A stretch of 38,198 nucleotides of DNA, taken from Saprospiraceae bacterium (GTDB lineage Bacteria > Bacteroidota > Bacteroidia > Chitinophagales > Saprospiraceae). Positions within the stretch are counted from its first letter, which is position 1. Each line of letters starts with the position of its first letter. Shown piece by piece: positions 31,984-38,198 of this stretch. The position numbers were made by a program, and so were the translations under genes. The notes under the pieces were generated by a model, which had not been told where the DNA came from, made no database searches, and was given only the letters and a program-made list of their open reading frames with translations. The stretch covers positions 1 through 38,198 of the forward strand of contig JABDKX010000064.1 of the NCBI GenBank assembly GCA_013001975.1. The letters run 5' to 3'.

Positions 31984-32324
31984 AATGGGTGATTGGTTTT
32001 TTAAACTCAGAGTTAATTTATTGTAAAAGTGTTAATTTCAAATTAAATCACATAATAAAAAGGCAATTTCTGTACCATTTTATTAATGTTTAGAGGAATC
32101 TTCAATATTTTCCAAAATGGTTTCTTTAAACCTAAATTCGGTATAAAATTGACTAATTAGATTATCAAATTTGAAAATCTTTCTTTTAAACGTCGGCAAA
32201 TTAAATTTTATTGATACAAATTTGTCGTTTCTGTTAACAAGGCAGTTTTTATTTTCTAAACAGATCAAGTAGAAAGCATTTGTTTTTAAGTCCAATTTGA
32301 AGCACATTTGCAAAAAAATATCCA
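31984..32324. other. 341-base AT-rich gap between divergent lpxD and hemC
   Basis: The gap should hold the promoters of the lipid A operon and the hemC operon. A weak hemC promoter candidate is at 32279-32310. An 80-codon frame on the minus strand (32083-32325) starts opposite the hemC start; its composition is AT-driven and I see no family in it, so I do not call it a gene. No tRNA or hairpin was recognised. Confidence 0.5.
32279..32310 (+). promoter_or_regulatory. Possible hemC promoter
   Basis: TTTG (32279-32282), 20 bases, CACATTTG (32303-32310), one mismatch to TAnnTTTG. Transcription would start about 8 bases before the TTG start codon. Weak, motif only. Confidence 0.35.
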
Positions 32325-33224
32325 TTGCAGGAAAAGGAAATAATTATTGGAACCAGGGGAAGTCAATTGGCATTATGGCAAGCAAATGATCTTCAAACTA
32401 AGCTGAATAATATTGGGCTGGCATCAAGGTTAGAAATAATTAAAACCAAAGGCGATAAAATTCAAGATTTGAGCTTCGACAAAATCGAGGGTAAAGGTTT
32501 TTTTACCAAAGAAATAGAAGAAGCGCTATTAGCGAAATCGATAGACATAGCTGTTCATTCTTTAAAAGATTTACCAACAAATCACCCTAAAGGCTTGGTG
32601 ATTGCCGCTTTATCTGAAAGAGAGGATTGTTCTGACTTATTAATTATAAATAAAAATGCAATTGACACTTCTCAAGTGCTTAAACTAAAAAGTGGTGCCA
32701 TAGTCGGGACATCATCTGTCAGAAGGAAAAGTCAAATTCTAGATTTAGCTCCCCATGTTAAAGTGGAAGATTTAAGAGGGAATGTTCCCACAAGAGTAAG
32801 CAAGCTCGATACCGAAAAATACGATGCCATTATTTTAGCAAGTGCTGGAATTAATCGATTAAGTTTAGACTTGTCAAAGTATGAAACTATTAGACTCAAT
32901 CCCGTTGAATTTGTTCCAGCTCCAGCTCAAGGTGTCATAGCATATCAAATCAATGAAGAGAATATAGCACTGAGAAAAAAACTGGTTAAAATACATCAGC
33001 AACAAGTTGGTAAAGCAACAAACGTTGAAAGGAAAATATTAAATTTAATGGAAGGCGGATGTCAAATGCCGTTAGGTGTTTTTTGTAAAATAGATAGCAA
33101 AGGATATTATCATGTTTACGCTGCTTTTAGCAAACACCTTGATCAAGATTTGACTAGAGTAAATATTAGTAGGAGCACGAGCAACAATTTAGCAGAAGAT
33201 GTTGTTAGCGCATTAAAAAAATAA
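32325..33224 (+). CDS. hemC: Hydroxymethylbilane synthase (porphobilinogen deaminase)
   Basis: 299 residues. Polymerises four porphobilinogens for heme and siroheme. Hallmarks: IIIGTRGSQLALWQA at the N-terminus, HSLKDLP (catalytic Asp82), GTSSVRRKSQ, DLRGNVPTRVSKL and Cys246 in GGCQMPLG, which carries the dipyrromethane cofactor. The start is TTG at 32325; no ATG is in range and the N-terminus fits. First gene of the hemC / DnaQ-like / hemD run, 14 bases before the next gene. hemA is not in the window. Confidence 0.96.
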   Translation: MQEKEIIIGTRGSQLALWQANDLQTKLNNIGLASRLEIIKTKGDKIQDLSFDKIEGKGFFTKEIEEALLAKSIDIAVHSLKDLPTNHPKGLVIAALSEREDCSDLLIINKNAIDTSQVLKLKSGAIVGTSSVRRKSQILDLAPHVKVEDLRGNVPTRVSKLDTEKYDAIILASAGINRLSLDLSKYETIRLNPVEFVPAPAQGVIAYQINEENIALRKKLVKIHQQQVGKATNVERKILNLMEGGCQMPLGVFCKIDSKGYYHVYAAFSKHLDQDLTRVNISRSTSNNLAEDVVSALKK

Positions 33225-33238
33225 TTCAAAAGAAATTT

Positions 33239-33832
33239 ATGTATCTAATTTTTGATGTATCAGGTATCGACAAACCTAAAAGCTGGAAGGCTCCTTTTTC
33301 GGATACTTTTGCTTGGCCTAGAATGATTCATATTTCATGGATTATATTGGATAAAGAACTAAAGCCTATAAATGATTACGATCATGTCATCATTCCTGAG
33401 GGGTTCAGCTTTACGCCTGAAATTGAGAAGCGATGTCGAATAGACCAAGATGATATCGATAATAAAGGCGCACCACTAGAAGATGTTTTAAAAGCATTTG
33501 ATAAAAGTCTTCAAGATGTGGAATTTGTTTTTGCGCACAACATGAATTTTAATGAAAATGTGATCGCAGCCGAATTTTTACGAAAAGGCATCAGTCATTC
33601 CTTATTCAGAAAAGAAAGATTTTGCTTGATGCAAGAGAGCACATTCTTTTGCAAGTTGCCAAGTAAAACAGGCGGTTACAAATGGCCAACATTAAGTGAA
33701 TTGCACAGTATTATTTTTCAAAAAGCATATTCTCCTCCCAACAATGCAAGAGCAGATGTTATTGCCGCAACACGTTGTTTTAAGGCTTTAATGATGGGCA
33801 GACAGTTAGAGGACTTGTTTGACGATGAGTAG
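33239..33832 (+). CDS. DnaQ-like exonuclease-fold protein, active site degraded
   Basis: 197 residues with the RNase T/DnaQ fold outline of Bacteroidota Pol III epsilon-like proteins: MYLIFD, WPRMIHISWIILD, HVIIPEGFSFTPEIEKRCRID, VFAHNMNF, AEFLRKGI, KWPTLSELH and RADVIAATRCF. The catalytic DEDDh residues are mostly lost: motif I reads D6-V-S8 where DxE is expected, motif II has Asn105 where Asp is expected (HNMNFNENV), and motif III reads NNARAD with Asn168 for the His; only Asp6 and Asp173 remain. It is thus probably non-catalytic. Lying between hemC and hemD suggests cotranscription, not shared function. Confidence 0.85.
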   Translation: MYLIFDVSGIDKPKSWKAPFSDTFAWPRMIHISWIILDKELKPINDYDHVIIPEGFSFTPEIEKRCRIDQDDIDNKGAPLEDVLKAFDKSLQDVEFVFAHNMNFNENVIAAEFLRKGISHSLFRKERFCLMQESTFFCKLPSKTGGYKWPTLSELHSIIFQKAYSPPNNARADVIAATRCFKALMMGRQLEDLFDDE

Positions 33833-33863
33833 TTTCACAAATTGATAATCAAATATTTACTCT

Positions 33864-34547
33864 ATCAGTAAATCAATATTTATATCAAGTAACCTAGATG
33901 AAGATTCACCTTTTTATGATCTTGAAAAAGAAGGGTGGTCTATAGTTTCAAAGAGTTTGGTGTCATTTGAGAAAATGGCATTTAATATTTCTCGACCATC
34001 GGATTGGATTTTCTTTTACAGTAAGAATGCGATTAATTTTTATTTTGAATCAGAAGTTTATGATGCAAACTTTCAATACGGTGTCATTGGAGCTGGTTCT
34101 TCCAAAGCATTTCATTCATTGACGGGACACGAACCCAATTTTATCGGAAAAGGTAATGCGGAGGAAGTGGCTTTATTTATAAATGAAAAATTAAACAAGG
34201 CTTCATTTATATTTATAAAAGCAAATAATTCATTGTCTTCAATTGAAAAATTGTTGGATGAATCAATTGAGCAAACTGCTGTTGAAATTTATGATAATAA
34301 AATTATAAATAACATTGAAGTACCAAAATGTAATCTATTGGTTTTTACAAGTCCATTGAATGTGCAAGCTTGGTTTTCGAACTATAAGATAGCAGATGAA
34401 GTTATTTTCGCAATTGGCAAAACAACGGCTGAAGCGATACAGAAATATACCACTTCAAAAATAATTTACTGCCAGCATCCATCAATGGAAAACTTATACG
34501 AGAATGTAGTTAATTACATTCTTGAGAATCGCAAACAGGAACAGTGA
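33864..34547 (+). CDS. hemD: Uroporphyrinogen-III synthase HemD, start codon uncertain
   Basis: About 228 residues. Closes hydroxymethylbilane to uroporphyrinogen III. The GTG at 33957 would give 196 residues but cuts off a clear HemD N-terminus: the frame upstream reads SKSIFISSNLDEDSPF, then YDLEKEGWSIVSKSLVSFE. In that frame a stop lies at 33846-33848 and no ATG, GTG or TTG follows before residue 30; ATC at 33864 (M)SKSIFISS or ATT at 33855 are the only sensible starts. Later blocks DWIFFYSKNAINFYF, GVIGAGSSKAF and FAIGKTTAEAIQKY are typical. The 3' end overlaps convergent adk by 38 bases. Confidence 0.88.
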   Translation: MSKSIFISSNLDEDSPFYDLEKEGWSIVSKSLVSFEKMAFNISRPSDWIFFYSKNAINFYFESEVYDANFQYGVIGAGSSKAFHSLTGHEPNFIGKGNAEEVALFINEKLNKASFIFIKANNSLSSIEKLLDESIEQTAVEIYDNKIINNIEVPKCNLLVFTSPLNVQAWFSNYKIADEVIFAIGKTTAEAIQKYTTSKIIYCQHPSMENLYENVVNYILENRKQEQ

Positions 34548-35106
34548 GAGCATCGTAGATTCGGTTAAAAATCTCATCAATTTCTCCAATACCATCCACT
34601 TTTTTAGATATGCCAAATTTATCGTAGTGGCCGTAAACAGGACTTGTTAACTCATTGTATTGCTCAATGCGTTGCCTGACTATTTCTTCGTTCCTGTCAT
34701 CGGCTCTTCCAGAAGTCTTTCCTCTTTCCATTATTCGTTTGACGATCTCATTGTCATCGACATCTAGAGCGATTAGGTGCGTCACCTTAGTTCCGCGTTC
34801 TTTAAGCATGGCATCTAAAGCGGATGCTTGAGCAATAGTTCTTGGAAATCCATCAAGAATATATCCATTAGGATTATTGCTGTTATCCAGTTTGTTTTCC
34901 AACATACCAATGGTGACTTCATCGGGAACAAGCAATCCGTCATCCATATATTTTTTAGCTTTAATACCAAGAGGTGTTTTATTGCCAATTTCATATCGGA
35001 ATAAATCGCCAGTAGAAATATGGGTCAAATCAAATTTTTCTACTATGGTTTTGGCTTGAGTTCCTTTTCCTGAGCCCGGAGGGCCAAATAAAATTAAATT
35101 TATCAT
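34510..35106 (-). CDS. adk: Adenylate kinase
   Basis: 198 residues, short-LID type. P-loop GPPGSGKGT at 8-16, AMP-binding STGDLFR, LDGFPRT and the arginines in GRADDRNEEIVRQRI (LID). Interconverts ATP + AMP and 2 ADP. The last ~11 residues (TVPVCDSQECN) go beyond the usual end and are encoded in the overlap with the tail of hemD on the other strand. Stand-alone gene. Confidence 0.96.
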   Translation of the reverse strand: MINLILFGPPGSGKGTQAKTIVEKFDLTHISTGDLFRYEIGNKTPLGIKAKKYMDDGLLVPDEVTIGMLENKLDNSNNPNGYILDGFPRTIAQASALDAMLKERGTKVTHLIALDVDDNEIVKRIMERGKTSGRADDRNEEIVRQRIEQYNELTSPVYGHYDKFGISKKVDGIGEIDEIFNRIYDALTVPVCDSQECN

Positions 35107-35202
35107 CTATTAATTAAAATTCCTTTGTCCGCATTGTAGCGAATTAATTGTTTAAAGTCAACTATAAAACAAAATTATAGGTAAATGGATTAAAAAAGTT
35201 TG

Positions 35203-35658
35203 CTAAATTATCCTTTTAATCTTTGAAATCTTGCTTTGCCAGTAAGAAGATTTCCTAACATCTTCAATAATAACGCCTTTTGATGATGTCGAATGAATTA
35301 CAAAGATGGAATTATTGTCACTTTTGGTTATGATTCCAACGTGGTTTATTTTTCCAGATCTTTTAAAGAAAATAAGATCACCCGGTTTAGCATTTTTCTT
35401 GCTGACTGTCACTCCCTGTTTAAATTGCGCTTTTGAAGAGCCTCCCAGATTGATACCTATGGCAGATTTATAAACATATTGTGTGAAGCCAGAGCAATCA
35501 AACCCTTTTGGATTTTTCCCTCCGTACTTATATTTTGTTTTTAATAACTGTTTGGCCTGCTTAATGACTGCCATTCGCGCATTAGCATCTTCCAATGTAG
35601 GATTAGTAGATGTCGTTGCGGGCATTAAAAGAAAAAAACAAATGACAAATTGCAGCAT
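35203..35658 (-). CDS. NlpC/P60 (C40) cell-wall peptidase
   Basis: 151 residues: signal peptide (MLQFVICFFLLMPATTS) and one NlpC/P60 domain. Catalytic triad: Cys55 in GFDCSGFTQYVY, His106 in KINHVGII and His122 in VIHSTSSKG. The family cleaves gamma-D-glutamyl-diaminopimelate links in peptidoglycan stems. No SH3 or lipobox is present, so it should be a soluble periplasmic enzyme used in wall remodelling. Confidence 0.93.
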   Translation of the reverse strand: MLQFVICFFLLMPATTSTNPTLEDANARMAVIKQAKQLLKTKYKYGGKNPKGFDCSGFTQYVYKSAIGINLGGSSKAQFKQGVTVSKKNAKPGDLIFFKRSGKINHVGIITKSDNNSIFVIHSTSSKGVIIEDVRKSSYWQSKISKIKRII

Positions 35659-35744
35659 TTATAAAGTTTAAGCGTTTTATATAAACCTAAACGATTTATT
35701 TTCGTTTATAGTTGGTTTTAGTTTAGTTAGTTAATATGCATTAA

Positions 35745-35778
35745 AAAAGCCCGGCAATCGAAAGATTGCTGGGCTTTT
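35745..35778 (-). terminator. Intrinsic terminator of rplY
   Basis: 15-base arms AAAAGCCCGGCAATC and GATTGCTGGGCTTTT around a GAAA tetraloop, one wobble pair. T-runs on both strands make it usable in both directions; it lies 40 bases after the rplY stop. Confidence 0.9.
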
Positions 35779-35817
35779 AGTATATCAAATATTATACCTT
35801 TCTTTAATATAATATAA

Positions 35818-36438
35818 TTATGCTTCTGGAGCAGCTTCTTCTGTTGCTTCCACTCCACCTTCTTCACTTTCAGCAGCTTCTGCATCTGCACTCTTCAATG
35901 CTCTTGGCACTTCAACTCCGGCAACTGGAATATTTTCATTAACCATGATCTCAATATTCTCATCAACTTTGATATCTTTTACTTTGACTACTGAACCTAG
36001 CTCAAGTTGTGAAATGTCAATGAAAAGTTCACTGACCAAGTTTTTAGGGTCAACTTTGATTTCAACTTTTCTCATTGATTGGATTAACTTACCTCCACTC
36101 TTAACTCCTGGTGATACACCTTTAAATCTAACAGGAATTTCAACTTTTACTTTTCTGCCTTCTTCAATGGCAAGAAAGTCAATATGTTGAATCGCATCAG
36201 TTACAGGATGAAATTGAACTTTTTTAACTATGCTTTTTTGTGGTTTACCGTCGATTTCGATATTTGCTATCTTGAAATCAGGCGTATATATTAAGCTTTT
36301 AACATCATTATGCGTAGTTGTGAAATTGGTAGAGATATCACCACCATAAAGAACAGCAGGAATTTTACCATTTTTTCTGATTATTGATGCTTTTACGTTT
36401 GCATCTCTTTTTTCACATTTTACTGTTACGATATTCAT
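35818..36438 (-). CDS. rplY: 50S ribosomal protein bL25 (Ctc/TL5 long form)
   Basis: 206 residues from ATG 36436-36438 (MNIVTVKCEKRD). A longer frame opens at 36483, but the promoter at 36492-36523 would start transcription near 36485, so that ATG would be nearly leaderless and its extra 15 residues do not resemble L25. Domains: 5S-rRNA-binding N-domain (KASIIRKNGKIPAVLYGG; HPVTDAIQHIDFLAI) to about 90, the TL5/CTC beta domain (KVEIPVRFKGVSPGVKSGGKL; ELFIDISQLELGSVVKVKDI), then an Ala/Glu tail. It sits after prs, a common pair. Confidence 0.95.
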   Translation of the reverse strand: MNIVTVKCEKRDANVKASIIRKNGKIPAVLYGGDISTNFTTTHNDVKSLIYTPDFKIANIEIDGKPQKSIVKKVQFHPVTDAIQHIDFLAIEEGRKVKVEIPVRFKGVSPGVKSGGKLIQSMRKVEIKVDPKNLVSELFIDISQLELGSVVKVKDIKVDENIEIMVNENIPVAGVEVPRALKSADAEAAESEEGGVEATEEAAPEA

Positions 36439-36491
36439 TTCAGTTTTTTTACAATTAATAGGATAAACAGCATTTTTATCCAAAAGGAGTG

Positions 36492-36523
36492 CAAAGATAG
36501 AAATTATTTGCTTACAGTTGCAA
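36492..36523 (-). promoter_or_regulatory. Housekeeping-type promoter of rplY
   Basis: Minus strand: TTG (36521-36523), 21 bases, TATCTTTG (36492-36499), an exact TAnnTTTG, lying in the short gap after prs. So rplY has its own promoter besides possible read-through from prs. Confidence 0.6.
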
Positions 36524-36525
36524 TA

Positions 36526-37461
36526 TTATTTTTCAACAAATAGGGCAGAAATCGACTTAAATTCATGTGTATTTCTAATTGCTTTGGCAAAAAGCTTAGC
36601 ACAAGACAAAACTTTGATCTTTTTCGACTTCTGAGCCAATGGAATTGTATCCGTGACATAAAGTGCTGAAAGGACTGAATTTTCAATGTTTTCGTACGCT
36701 TTTCCAGATAAAACAGGGTGTGTAGCCAATGCTTTTACACTTTTTGCACCTTTATCAAGGATAGCTTGAGCTGCTTTGCAGAGCGTTCCAGCAGTATCTA
36801 CAAGGTCATCAACTAAAATGACGTCAGCGCCAGCAACTTCTCCAATTACGGTCATACTTTCTACTTTATTGGCTACTTTTCTTACTTTATCACAAATAAC
36901 GAGGTCTCTTTGGAAGTATTTTGCAAAACTTCTTGCTCTTTTAACACCACCGACATCAGGGGAAGCAAAAATCACATTAGACATGTCTTCATTTTCAGTC
37001 AAATAAGGCATAAAAATCGCTTCACCCTTTAAGTGATCAACAGGAATATCAAAAAATCCTTGAATTTGATCAGCATGAAGATCCATTGTTACAATTCTAT
37101 CAGCGCCAGCAGCTTGCAAAATATTAGCGATCATTTTTGCTGAAATTGGAACTCGTGGCTTGTCTTTTCGATCTTGTCTCGCATATCCATAATAAGGAAT
37201 CACTGCAGTTATATATCCGGCAGATGCTCTTTTAGCGGAATCTATCATGAGTAATAATTCCATCAAATTATCTGAAGGTGCAGTCGTTGATTGTATGAAG
37301 AATACATAAGACCCTCTAACAGATTCTTGAATGACAGTTTGCATTTCACCATCACTAAATTTATTGACTTTAATGTTGCCGAGTGGCTCACCATAAAAGT
37401 CTGCAATCTTTTCTGCCAAGTACTGAGTGCTTAATCCAGAAAAGAGTTTAACATCAACCAT
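36526..37461 (-). CDS. prs: Ribose-phosphate pyrophosphokinase (PRPP synthetase)
   Basis: 311 residues, class I. Makes PRPP from ribose 5-phosphate and ATP for nucleotide, His and Trp synthesis. Signature DLHADQIQGFFDIPVDHL at 127-144, ribose-phosphate loop VDDLVDTAGT at 217-226, NKFSDGEMQTVIQESVRG at the N-terminus and the ATP loop YYGYARQDRK (90-99). Next gene is rplY. Confidence 0.97.
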   Translation of the reverse strand: MVDVKLFSGLSTQYLAEKIADFYGEPLGNIKVNKFSDGEMQTVIQESVRGSYVFFIQSTTAPSDNLMELLLMIDSAKRASAGYITAVIPYYGYARQDRKDKPRVPISAKMIANILQAAGADRIVTMDLHADQIQGFFDIPVDHLKGEAIFMPYLTENEDMSNVIFASPDVGGVKRARSFAKYFQRDLVICDKVRKVANKVESMTVIGEVAGADVILVDDLVDTAGTLCKAAQAILDKGAKSVKALATHPVLSGKAYENIENSVLSALYVTDTIPLAQKSKKIKVLSCAKLFAKAIRNTHEFKSISALFVEK

Positions 37462-37488
37462 TTTATTATAGATATATTTGACGACGAA

Positions 37489-37505
37489 AATACAGAAACT
37501 GTATT
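37489..37505. repeat. Short palindrome between divergent prs and EamA genes
   Basis: AATACAG (37489-37495), AAA, CTGTATT (37499-37505): seven perfect pairs around three bases, 28 bases upstream of the prs start. It could be a dyad operator; a chance hit is possible in AT-rich DNA. Confidence 0.4.
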
Positions 37506-37558
37506 AAAACCGAACTATTTAGGAAGGTAATTGTCAGACTAATAAAAATTTCAGCTTT

Positions 37559-38198
37559 ATCAAGAATGCATCAAAATCTACACTGGCTTGGTTTCTACTA
37601 ATTCTGTTAAGTTTAATTTGGGGAAGTTCTTTTATTTTAATAAAAAAATCCTTAGTTACTTATTCACCACTTGAAGTTGGTTGTGGAAGAATCGTCATTT
37701 CGTTTTTAGCATTTTTGCCCCTTCTTATTCATCATATTAAATCAATTCCTCGAGGCAAATACTTACCTCTTTTTATAGTAGGAATTTGCGGAAGCGGCCT
37801 ACCAGCTATTTTGTATGCAATTGGTCAAACACATATCCAGAGCGCAGTGGCTGGAGTTCTGAATAGTTTGACACCTGTCTTTACATTTATTTTGGCAGTG
37901 GTCATTTTTAAACAAAGATTTATATTCCACCAATTGGCAGGAATTACACTTGCATTGTTGGGGATTATGGTTTTATTTTTTATAAAAGTAGAAGGCAGTA
38001 TTTCCGTTCCCGTTTTCTATGCCGCTTTAATTTTAATGGCAACTTTGTTTTATGCCATTAGTGCAAATACTGTGAAAGCATATCTTGGTGATGTCAAACC
38101 GATTATGATAAGCGTTGTTTCATTTGCAATGATCGGTCCCTTTGCGCTCATTTATTTGATAAATAGTTCTTTCATTGAACATACAACTCAAAGTCCAG
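37559..38198 (+). CDS. EamA/DMT-family transporter, C-terminus cut by window edge
   Basis: The frame runs off the right edge with at least 213 residues. It reads KNASKSTLAWFLLILLSLIW, then GSSFILIKKSL, and later AIGQTHIQSAVAGVLNSLTPVFTFILA, the typical EamA repeat with small-residue kinks; about seven membrane helices are visible. Substrate is unknown (amino-acid or metabolite efflux is common). There is no usual start: the stop is at 37520-37522 and no ATG, GTG or TTG occurs in frame before the first helix. ATC 37559 gives (M)KNASKSTLAW, a natural start; an ATG at 37566 is out of frame by one. Confidence 0.85.
   Translation, partial: MKNASKSTLAWFLLILLSLIWGSSFILIKKSLVTYSPLEVGCGRIVISFLAFLPLLIHHIKSIPRGKYLPLFIVGICGSGLPAILYAIGQTHIQSAVAGVLNSLTPVFTFILAVVIFKQRFIFHQLAGITLALLGIMVLFFIKVEGSISVPVFYAALILMATLFYAISANTVKAYLGDVKPIMISVVSFAMIGPFALIYLINSSFIEHTTQSP

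Noticed and set aside
32083-32325. 80-codon minus-strand frame opposite the hemC start
   Set aside because: AT-driven Lys/Phe/Asn composition, no recognisable domain, and its start overlaps hemC's start; a real gene is possible but unsupported.
33957-34547. hemD starting at GTG 33957
   Set aside because: This removes about 30 residues of clear HemD sequence including the first strand of domain 1.
36439-36483. 15-residue N-terminal extension of bL25
   Set aside because: No L25 homology and it would begin at the predicted transcription start.

Overview
The window comes from a low-GC member of the Bacteroidota, most likely Saprospiria/Chitinophagia-like rather than a gut Bacteroides. Evidence: a fused lpxC/fabZ gene inside an lpxD-lpxC/fabZ-lpxA cluster, type IX secretion (T9SS) components and T9SS-sorted giant surface proteins, a DUF5916 protein, a 60-residue bS21, and several promoters of the Bacteroidota housekeeping type (TTG, 18-21 bases, TAnnTTTG). 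There are no rRNA, tRNA, IS, phage or CRISPR features. The placement below phylum rests on family resemblance only.

Layout. 1-900: a HAD hydrolase cut by the window edge and a cyclophilin (minus). 990-2160: a MarR regulator and a secreted YceI protein behind a near-perfect 30-bp palindrome. 2165-6970: a minus-strand operon DoxX, T9SS Plug protein (DUF5103), EEP-family nuclease/phosphatase, DUF5916 protein. 7110-14860: an ECF sigma factor, a probable anti-sigma factor that appears to span both membranes, and a 1804-residue T9SS-exported protein made of twelve ~110-residue repeats. The sigma gene and the giant gene carry the same promoter-like motif (GGCAACC, 16 bases, CATAT), so the three genes look like one envelope-signalling and surface-protein unit. 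14873-18542: a large lamin-tail-domain surface protein, an ElaA-type acetyltransferase and a 3-methyladenine DNA glycosylase (minus). 18682-21535: aspartate-semialdehyde dehydrogenase and a coiled-coil/LEA-like protein. 21540-26840: palindromic ACCTGACAGGT repeats, a double NTF2-like secreted protein, a TonB-dependent receptor and a PLP aminotransferase (minus). 27016-31983: rpsU, cutC, an orphan ABC ATPase and the lipid A genes. 32325-34547: hemC, a DnaQ-like protein with a degraded active site, and hemD. 34510-37461: adk, a NlpC/P60 peptidase, rplY and prs (minus). 37559-end: the start of an EamA/DMT transporter.

Most interesting points: (i) the sigma / trans-envelope anti-sigma / giant repeat protein unit with a shared candidate ECF promoter; (ii) alternating A/B repeats of near-constant length with an extra cysteine pair only in A; (iii) hemD and the EamA gene, which both lack a usual start codon and whose best N-termini begin at ATC; (iv) an apparently inactive exonuclease-fold protein between hemC and hemD. 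All calls are from reading the sequence; no database search was run.
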